Shown in pieces: positions 1 to 4,989 of a stretch of DNA of 8,216 bases. Origin of the DNA: JAKORR01 sp964608495 (lineage in GTDB: Bacteria > Armatimonadota > Zipacnadia > Zipacnadales > FEN-943); the NCBI GenBank assembly GCA_964608495.1, contig CAZSOQ010000236.1, positions 1-8,216 of the forward strand. The letters run 5' to 3'. The position numbers and the translations under genes were made by a program. Numbering within the stretch: position 1 is the stretch's first letter; each line of letters begins with the position of its first letter. The notes under the pieces are model-generated. The model saw only the letters and a program-made list of their open reading frames with translations, made no database searches and was not told the origin of the DNA.

Positions 1-2
1 AC

Positions 3-1244
3 CCTCTGGCGGTCAACCTGCACGCCGAAGCCTATCTCGCGGCTCTTGGGCGGGGGGACGCGTCGGGCGCGGAGCAGGCCTTCGCCGGGCTGCGGCGCGC
101 CACGAACGACGACCCTGAGCTGTGGATCGAGGCGGCGCTGGAGTACCGCGAGCTCGGTCGGCCGGGCGACGCCGCGCGGCTCCTGCGCGCCGGGCGAGAG
201 GAGATAGGGGCGGTGCGCTCAGCGCCCATGCCCGCCTACGTGCTGGCCTCGGTCCTGCTGGAGGGCGAAGCGCCCGATGCCGCGGACGGCCCGGAGCCCG
301 GGGCCGCGGAGCTTGCGGAGGCCGCCGCCGCCGACCCGGACTACTCCTTCCCCTCGCGCCTGGAGGAGGTCGAGATTCTGCGCCAGGCGATCCGCCGGAA
401 CCCCGACGATTGGCGGGCGCGGCTGTACCTGGGTAGCCTGCTGGCCTTCCTGGACCGGCGCGACGAGGCCCTTGCCGTCTGGCTCGAAGCAGCGGCCATG
501 GACGACTCGAGCGCGGTGCTGTGCCGCAACATCGCGCTGGCTCACCAGCTCTGGCGCGGCGACACGGCGACGGCCCTGGCCTGGTACGAGAAGGCCATCG
601 CGCGGCGCCCGGACGAGTATCACCTCTACGTTGAGCGTGATCGGTGCCTGGTGGCGTCGGGCGCAGGGCCTGGCGAGCGCGTGGCGGCCCTCGCGGCGGC
701 GCCCGAGGCCGTGGTGCGCCGATGGGAGCTCGCCGCCACGCGTACCGAGTGCCTGGTCGCCTTGGAGCGCTGGGACGAGGCGCTGGAGCTGATGCGGAGC
801 CACAAGTTCCGCCCGTGGGAGGGCGCGCGGGCAATTCACAGCCTGTGGACGCGAGCGCTGATGGGCCGGGCCGCTGCTCACCGCGCGGCGGGCGACCTCG
901 CGGCGGCTCTGGCCGACTACGAGCTGGCGCTGACCTACCCGCGGAACCTGGGTGTCGGCCGTGCCGCGTACCCGCACGAGGCCGAGGTCCACTGGCTGGC
1001 GGCCGAGGCAGCGGGCGAGCTAGGGGACGAGGGGAAACGTGCCGCGCACCTCACCGCGGCCGCGGACGAGGCCCACGCCCACGTGTGCCGGGCCGATCTC
1101 TACTCACTGCGCGCGCTGCGGGCCCTGGGGCGCCAGGCCGAGGCCGAGGCGCTGGCCGACCGGCTGCGGGCCTGGGCCACCCAGGTCGTTGCGAGCCGGC
1201 CGGAAGAGGCGCTGGCGAAGGAGATTCTGGCGGACCTGGCCTGA
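3..1244 (+). CDS. TPR protein of the DUF5107-associated family, C-terminal part (5' truncated by window)
   Basis: The frame is open from the first bases of the window to TGA at 1242-1244, giving 413 residues with no start, so the N-terminus lies outside. The visible part is almost entirely helical repeats: TPR-like units at about 141-170 (LYLGSLLAFLDRRDEALAVW), 174-205 (ending ALAWYEKAIARRPDE) and 281-313 (ALADYELALTYP). Segments FPSRLEEVEIL (about 115-125), FRPWEG (269-274) and YPRNLGVGR (near 312-320) match what I recall of the C-terminal half of proteins whose N-terminus is a DUF5107 beta-sandwich, typically about 1000 residues long. I know of no firmly established function; TPRs usually mediate protein contacts. 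It converges on the minus-strand gene 61 bp away, so it is not in its operon. Family assignment is from remembered motifs; the DUF5107 domain itself is not in the window. Confidence 0.85.
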   Translation, partial: PLAVNLHAEAYLAALGRGDASGAEQAFAGLRRATNDDPELWIEAALEYRELGRPGDAARLLRAGREEIGAVRSAPMPAYVLASVLLEGEAPDAADGPEPGAAELAEAAAADPDYSFPSRLEEVEILRQAIRRNPDDWRARLYLGSLLAFLDRRDEALAVWLEAAAMDDSSAVLCRNIALAHQLWRGDTATALAWYEKAIARRPDEYHLYVERDRCLVASGAGPGERVAALAAAPEAVVRRWELAATRTECLVALERWDEALELMRSHKFRPWEGARAIHSLWTRALMGRAAAHRAAGDLAAALADYELALTYPRNLGVGRAAYPHEAEVHWLAAEAAGELGDEGKRAAHLTAAADEAHAHVCRADLYSLRALRALGRQAEAEALADRLRAWATQVVASRPEEALAKEILADLA

Positions 1245-1282
1245 CGCGCCCCACGGGCTTGGGGCTGGTCCTGCCCGGCGCG
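1245..1282. terminator. Possible hairpin between convergent genes
   Basis: Immediately after the TPR gene stop, CGCGCC (1245-1250) can pair with GGCGCG (1277-1282), and inside it GGGC (1255-1258) pairs with GCCC (1273-1276), with a 4-nt bulge on the left side. It sits in the 61-bp gap between two convergent stops, where a bidirectional terminator would be expected. There is no T-tract on either strand, and GC-rich DNA forms such stems easily, so this is only a candidate. Confidence 0.25.
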
Positions 1283-1305
1283 CATGGTTGGGCCCAGGCG
1301 CCCGC

Positions 1306-4300
1306 TCACCGCGCGAAGGTGACCGTGACCCGCACCTCCTGGCCCGCGCCCACGCGGACCTCGACCATCCCGGCCGATGTGTCCTGCCGCCAAGCGGACC
1401 CGTCACCCTCGCGCAGGTCTTCGGCCTGGGCGCACTCCTCGCCACTAACCGCCACCGCCGCGACGGCCGGGGCTCCGGCGATCAGCACATGATGCTTGCC
1501 TCCGTCTGTGAACCGGCACGTGAAGGCCAGCTCGCCGCGGGCCTCATCGTANNNNNNNNNNTCGTAGGCCCCATCGGCGATCTCTCCCGGCGCGGTGATC
1601 GCGACCCGCCCGCCCCCGGGCCCGGGCGTGTCCACAAAGGCCGTTCTGGGGTTCACAGCGATCCCCATCAGGCCCAGCGCCGTCTCGCAGTACTGGTACG
1701 GCGACACGTAGTAGTCGGCCTTCGTGCCAGTCATCAGGTTGCACGAGTCGGGGTACAGGCCCTTCTCGGGGCCGTCCTGGGCCTGCTGGTTGGTGGCGCT
1801 GGCCAGGATGCCCTCGGCGATCCGCCGCCAGGGCAGACTGTCGTCGTAGGCCGCCAGCTCCAGGATTGCCGCCGCGTGCTCCAGCCCGTTCCACTGCACT
1901 AGGCGCCCGAACCATGCCCCCGTATACCAGGACGACCCGAAGACCGGGACAGACCCGTACCGCATGTAGGGGTACTCGCCGCTATCCCACAGGTACAGGA
2001 AGGGCAGCCCCAGGCGCGCCCAGCGCGCCGCCTCGTCGAGCCACTGCCGGTCGCCCGTGATGCGGAAGCCGTCGAGGAAGGCCCGCACGGCGTGCGAGGC
2101 GGCCACGATGTCCGGCGTGTGGACGGGCACCTCCCACACCTGGGCCGCGCGCGGGACGTCGAAGCGCCTCATTCGCTCGAGCGCCCTGAGGCCCGCCTCG
2201 AGCGCCTGGCGGTCGGCGGCGATGCGGGCGAAGCGCAGGATGTCGCCCGCGGTCCGGGCGCAGGTGCCCAGCTCGACCTGCCCGGGCGTGCCAAGCGTGA
2301 AGGGATCGTGCGCCGTGCCGCGTCGCGCCGAGTCGGGCGCAAAGCCCCAGCCGCCGTCGGGGCCCTGGCCCTCGATGGCCCGCCCGACGGAGTTCCGCCA
2401 GCGGTTGTTCACGAAGTCCAGCAGGTCGCCCTCGTAGGTGGCCACCTCCAGGCCGGAGTGCCGCCCGGCGGCGCTCCGCGCCTGCGCGAGCGTTTCGCGC
2501 ACCCGATCCCGCAGCTCCCCCGGGGGCAGGACGCGCCCGGCGATGGTCATGTCGCGCATGAAGGGCCAGTGCGCCGCCACGGACCCGGGCGGGCCGTAGG
2601 AGTTCGTCCACCCCTTCTGCTCAGGCACCCACAGCGCCCCGAGGTAGCCGTTCAGCATAAAGGCAAAGGCGTCGGCGGGCCGCGGGCGCGGGCTCGCAGC
2701 CGGCTCCGGCAGTCCGAACAGGCGTACCCAGTCGAGCACTACGTCGGCCGCCGCCCGCGTCTTGCGGCACACCAGGTAGCTCTCGAGCGACAGGGCGTCG
2801 CCGGGCTTCAGCAGGTACGGCTCCGCGGCCAGCGTCGCGTTTTCGGGGACGTACCGCGGCACGGACGGCGCCGCCAGCGCCAGGAGCTGGTCGTCCCGGC
2901 TCTCCAGCGTGTTGGGCACGGCGAAGACGGCGCTCGGCCGATCCTGGCCCGGCGCCCATTCCCTGCGCGGGTCCCACAGCAGCGCCAGCAGCGTCTCGCC
3001 CCGGCGCGTCGCCATCGCGGGCACGGTGACCTTGTTCGGATGGGGCACGTAGCGCAGGTGGTCGGGTCCGTGGGCGTCCAGCTCACTGGACGACTGTTCA
3101 TCCCCCACCAGCCACTCCAGCCCCGGGAAGATAGCCTCGTCCTTGGCCACGCCTCCTGTCGGCTCGCCCACGTAGAGCGTCGGACCGTGGAAGGCCATCA
3201 CGCGCGTGGGGCGCGATGCCCGGAGCTCGTGCGTTAGCTTCACGACCCCGTCCTCGCCCGAGCGCGCGATCCGCATCTGCGCCGACATCTCCGTGCCGTC
3301 GGGGCCCGGCCCGGAGGCCTTGAGGCTCAGGACCGTTGTCTGCCCCTCCACGGCGATGGTCTCGGGCTCGGCCGCCGTGGCCTCCCAGGCGCGGAGCACG
3401 CCCTCCGCGTCCAGGTAGAACAGCCCGGCGGGCGAGGGCAGGACCGCCCAGGGCGCGTCCCCGTCGCCCGCGGTGCGCACGAAGACCGGCCCGCAGCCGA
3501 AGGCGTACCTTGGCACCACTAGCTCCATCGCCCTGGCCCGGAGCCGCGCCGCGGCCTCAGGCATCTCGGCGGGCAGCACGAAGCTGCGCAGCGCCGCGTA
3601 CACCGGCGTGTGGTTGGCGAAGCGCACGGTCACCGCCGCCGGCAGGGGCCCGGTCCGCCGCGGGGTCACCGACCAGGCCAGCCTTAGCCCGGCGTTGGGC
3701 CCGATCTGCGCGGGCGCCTGTGCCAGGGGACGCGCCTCCGCGGCGCCCTCCGGCAGCCACAGGTCCACCTTCAGGCCCGTCGCCGCCTGCCCGCCCGCGT
3801 TCTGCACGTCCAGGCGAAGCTCGAAGGCCTCACCCGGGGGCAGGAGCGCCCGCCGGGGGCCCAGCAGACGCCCGGCGGTCACGTCCGGCGGCCGGTCCGC
3901 GTCGGCCATGAACCGCAGGTAGTCCACCTCGATCTGCTGCCCGTGCACAGCGGTGGGGTAGAGGTCTATGGGGTCGAGACGGAGCTGCGTGATCGTGCCC
4001 TTCCACTCCGGGTGATCACGCAGGTCCAGCAGGGCTTCGGTGGACTCGGTCGCGGAGGTGACCGAGAAGCGGACCATCTTGGCCTGGCTGAACTGCGGGT
4101 CTTGTGCCGTGGCCCAGTAGATGGAGCCCCCGCCCGTGTGGTTGATGCGCAGGCGCAGGACGAGGAAGGGGTACCGCCCGGCATCCACGCTGATCGCGGG
4201 CCCCACTATCCACGGGTCCGTCGAGGTCATGCGCATCCGCAGGAGGCCGCCCACTACCTCGGGCTCGGATACCGAGTTGGTACGCGCCCAGCCCTCCAGG

Positions 4301-4416
4301 TCGCCGTCGGTGTTCCATTCCCAGCGGGGCGGCTCGGGCCGGTCCTGGGCGAAGGCGGGCCAGAGCGCGGCGAGGGCCGCAAAGGCAGCGATCGGGAGCC
4401 ACGGGCATCGAGGCAT
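1306..4416 (-). CDS. Secreted multidomain protein: jelly-roll-like, CARDB-like, beta region and (alpha/alpha)-toroid-like region; putative glycan-active enzyme
   Basis: 1036 residues as read across the N gap. The start at 4416 is supported by GGGGAGAG 8 nt upstream and by a clear signal peptide: hydrophobic segment about 7-22, likely signal peptidase I site after AFA (21-23). Order after that: jelly-roll-like domain about 30-172 (contains DHPEWKG, ends IEVDYLRF); CARDB/NEW3-like Ig-fold about 183-283 (LDVQNAGG); beta-rich region about 300-555 with FPGLEWLVGDEQSSS (430-444); mainly helical region about 580-920 with DGGWGF (687-692), HTPDIVAASHAVRAFLDG (766-783) and many Trp/Tyr; C-terminal beta domain about 935-1036. 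A beta-sandwich followed by an alpha/alpha toroid and a C-terminal beta domain is common in glycoside hydrolases and polysaccharide lyases of the six-hairpin type. I cannot name a CAZy family or point to catalytic residues. Its first two modules resemble those of the divergent GH99-like gene, suggesting a shared extracytoplasmic glycan role. Genuine gene: high confidence; enzymatic role: inference. Confidence 0.9.
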   Translation of the reverse strand: MPRCPWLPIAAFAALAALWPAFAQDRPEPPRWEWNTDGDLEGWARTNSVSEPEVVGGLLRMRMTSTDPWIVGPAISVDAGRYPFLVLRLRINHTGGGSIYWATAQDPQFSQAKMVRFSVTSATESTEALLDLRDHPEWKGTITQLRLDPIDLYPTAVHGQQIEVDYLRFMADADRPPDVTAGRLLGPRRALLPPGEAFELRLDVQNAGGQAATGLKVDLWLPEGAAEARPLAQAPAQIGPNAGLRLAWSVTPRRTGPLPAAVTVRFANHTPVYAALRSFVLPAEMPEAAARLRARAMELVVPRYAFGCGPVFVRTAGDGDAPWAVLPSPAGLFYLDAEGVLRAWEATAAEPETIAVEGQTTVLSLKASGPGPDGTEMSAQMRIARSGEDGVVKLTHELRASRPTRVMAFHGPTLYVGEPTGGVAKDEAIFPGLEWLVGDEQSSSELDAHGPDHLRYVPHPNKVTVPAMATRRGETLLALLWDPRREWAPGQDRPSAVFAVPNTLESRDDQLLALAAPSVPRYVPENATLAAEPYLLKPGDALSLESYLVCRKTRAAADVVLDWVRLFGLPEPAASPRPRPADAFAFMLNGYLGALWVPEQKGWTNSYGPPGSVAAHWPFMRDMTIAGRVLPPGELRDRVRETLAQARSAAGRHSGLEVATYEGDLLDFVNNRWRNSVGRAIEGQGPDGGWGFAPDSARRGTAHDPFTLGTPGQVELGTCARTAGDILRFARIAADRQALEAGLRALERMRRFDVPRAAQVWEVPVHTPDIVAASHAVRAFLDGFRITGDRQWLDEAARWARLGLPFLYLWDSGEYPYMRYGSVPVFGSSWYTGAWFGRLVQWNGLEHAAAILELAAYDDSLPWRRIAEGILASATNQQAQDGPEKGLYPDSCNLMTGTKADYYVSPYQYCETALGLMGIAVNPRTAFVDTPGPGGGRVAITAPGEIADGAYXXXXYDEARGELAFTCRFTDGGKHHVLIAGAPAVAAVAVSGEECAQAEDLREGDGSAWRQDTSAGMVEVRVGAGQEVRVTVTFAR
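1552..1561. other. Assembly gap (10 N) inside the minus-strand gene
   Basis: Ten Ns replace sequence at codons 952-955 of the minus-strand protein. The reading frame is the same on both sides and the protein reads sensibly across it. The bases flanking the Ns are the same pentamer, TCGTA, on both sides, so the gap may be an unmerged short overlap rather than missing sequence. A fixed 10-N spacer does not measure true gap length. Confidence 0.97.
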
Positions 4417-4424
4417 CGCGGAAT

Positions 4425-4432
4425 CTCTCCCC
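4425..4432 (-). promoter_or_regulatory. Shine-Dalgarno for the minus-strand secreted gene
   Basis: Read on the minus strand, GGGGAGAG is followed by 8 nt (ATTCCGCG) and then ATG at 4416. Spacing and purine content fit a ribosome binding site and, with the signal peptide directly after the ATG, fix the start. Confidence 0.6.
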
Positions 4433-4532
4433 GGCGACAGCGTGATCGTCTCTCTGGGGGACGCACTTCCCGGCGGAGGGTAGGCGACCTGCGGGCGGGC
4501 CGGGGCCGGTCAGTGCGCGGAGGGCCCCCAGG

Positions 4533-4555
4533 CCACGTCCTCGACGTTGACGTGG
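4533..4555. promoter_or_regulatory. Perfect 7-bp dyad CCACGTC-N9-GACGTGG, candidate operator
   Basis: CCACGTC (4533-4539) is the exact reverse complement of GACGTGG (4549-4555), separated by 9 nt that contain a further ACGT. It lies about 120 bp upstream of the minus-strand start. Half-site length and centre-to-centre spacing fit a dimeric regulator, but chance or a small RNA hairpin is equally possible. No regulator gene is visible in the window. Confidence 0.25.
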
Positions 4556-4574
4556 TGGATGACAGCGCGTCCGT

Positions 4575-4601
4575 GGCCTCCGCCGACCCTCGGCGGGGGC
4601 T
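4575..4601. repeat. Strong GC-rich hairpin
   Basis: CCGCCGA (4580-4586) and TCGGCGG (4590-4596) form a perfect 7-bp stem with a CCC loop. It extends outward through 4575-4579 and 4597-4601 with three Watson-Crick pairs and two G-T pairs, making about 12 bp. No T-tract follows on either strand, so it is not a classical intrinsic terminator. Its function is unknown; it may be part of a leader RNA or another degenerate repeat unit. Confidence 0.45.
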
Positions 4602-4666
4602 GTTCCCTTCGCGCAGGATGGGCCGGCAACCAACGCGCCCGAAGGGCGGACCCGCGTGGCCCTGAT

Positions 4667-4770
4667 GTAGGAGCCGGCTGTGCCGGGGACCTGGACTGCC
4701 ATGAGGTCGCCTCGCGACCTCATGGCTCCTTGGCAGCCTCGCCGTGTCGCCAGCAATAGCTGGCTCCTAC
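4667..4770. repeat. REPIN-like element: two inverted GTAGGAGCC-headed hairpins around a 13-bp palindrome
   Basis: The left unit (4667-4690, plus strand) is GTAGGAG, stem CCGGC, loop TGT, stem GCCGG, then GGAC. The right unit (4770-4746, minus strand) is GTAGGAG, stem CCAGC, loop TATT, stem GCTGG, then CGAC. The outer 13 bases (4667-4679 and 4758-4770) are inverted repeats with one mismatch. Between them lies a perfect 13-bp palindrome (4698-4726). A GTAG-type head followed by a short palindrome, in inverted pairs, is the established layout of REP doublets (REPINs) mobilised by RAYT-type TnpA transposases. No such transposase is in the window, so the element would be non-autonomous. Copy number elsewhere cannot be seen. 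The whole could fold into a long cruciform or RNA structure. Confidence 0.7.
4698..4726. repeat. Central perfect 13-bp palindrome of the REPIN-like element
   Basis: GCCATGAGGTCGC (4698-4710) and GCGACCTCATGGC (4714-4726) are exact reverse complements with a CTC loop. On the minus strand the palindrome is preceded by AAGGAGCC (4731-4724), nearly the head of the two outer units, so it may be a third, more stable unit rather than just a spacer. Confidence 0.75.
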
Positions 4771-4781
4771 GGGAAGGTCGG

Positions 4782-4818
4782 CGCCCCGCGCCAGGCGCGC
4801 CCCCTGGCGGTCGGGGCG
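4782..4818. repeat. Long two-part hairpin directly after the REPIN-like element
   Basis: CGCCCC (4782-4787) pairs with GGGGCG (4813-4818), and inside it CGCCAGG (4789-4795) pairs with CCTGGCG (4803-4809), with a small asymmetric internal loop and the 7-nt loop CGCGCCC. Thirteen base pairs in 37 nt is a strong structure. It lies 11 bp beyond the right REP-like unit and upstream of the candidate promoter of the plus-strand gene. Its role is unknown; lacking a T-tract, it is not a typical terminator. Confidence 0.45.
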
Positions 4819-4893
4819 TCCGCGTTACCCGCCTGTGCGTGTGACAGATCCCCCCTTAGACAACCGCACACGGCCCCCCCTGGCGGGCGAGGA

Positions 4894-4922
4894 TTGCCTT
4901 GCGCGGCACGACCGTCTATCGT
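4894..4922 (+). promoter_or_regulatory. Weak sigma70-like promoter candidate for the GH99-like gene
   Basis: TTGCCT (4894-4899) and TATCGT (4917-4922) each match four of six consensus bases of the -35 and -10 boxes and are separated by 17 bp. Transcription would begin near 4929, leaving a leader of about 60 nt before the ATG at 4990. In GC-rich DNA such matches occur by chance, and sigma factors of the host phylum may prefer other motifs. Confidence 0.3.
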
Positions 4923-4989
4923 TGATACACCAGACCGCGAAGGCCCGCCCACGTCGGCCTTCCCGGTCACCATCCGCCGGGGGTGCGTC

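Larger units (their letters stand above)
4417..4989. other. 573-bp divergent intergenic region rich in dyad symmetries
   Basis: This stretch separates the start codons of the two divergent secreted-protein genes and must hold both promoters. I find no convincing gene in it. From left to right it contains a Shine-Dalgarno for the minus gene, a dyad at 4533-4555, a strong hairpin at 4575-4601, a small hairpin CGCCC-GAA-GGGCG at 4636-4648, the REPIN-like element at 4667-4770, another long hairpin at 4782-4818, and a weak sigma70-like promoter at 4894-4922. The open frame running into the plus-strand gene from 4744 is made of REP-like and GC-rich sequence and does not look coding. Confidence 0.75.

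Noticed and set aside
2341..2355. DGGWGF-type motif suggesting a terpene cyclase or prenyltransferase toroid
   Set aside because: A single such motif, no repeated QW motifs and no DxDD signature, in an exported protein with glycan-type accessory modules; it supports only a toroid-like fold.
1982..2611. Long open frames antisense or frame-shifted to the main genes (also 13-834, 219-992, 2092-3237, 4825-6000, 7045-8154)
   Set aside because: They are Arg/Pro/Ala/Gly-rich translations expected opposite GC-rich genes and overlap reading frames with clear domains and signal peptides.
4510..4629. Short minus-strand frame ending RAVIHHVNVEDVAWGPSAH, possibly the tail of a decayed gene
   Set aside because: The last 20 or so residues look protein-like, but the upstream part is proline/arginine-rich, the region overlaps two dyads, and there is no start or recognisable family.
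4667..4770. CRISPR array or intrinsic terminator as explanation for the intergenic repeats
   Set aside because: There are no regularly spaced direct repeats with unique spacers, and no T-tract follows any of the stems.
4744..4989. An 82-codon upstream extension of the GH99-like frame (GTG start at 4744)
   Set aside because: It runs through the right REP-like unit and the 4782-4818 hairpin, has no protein-like character, and would bury an obvious signal peptide that begins at ATG 4990.
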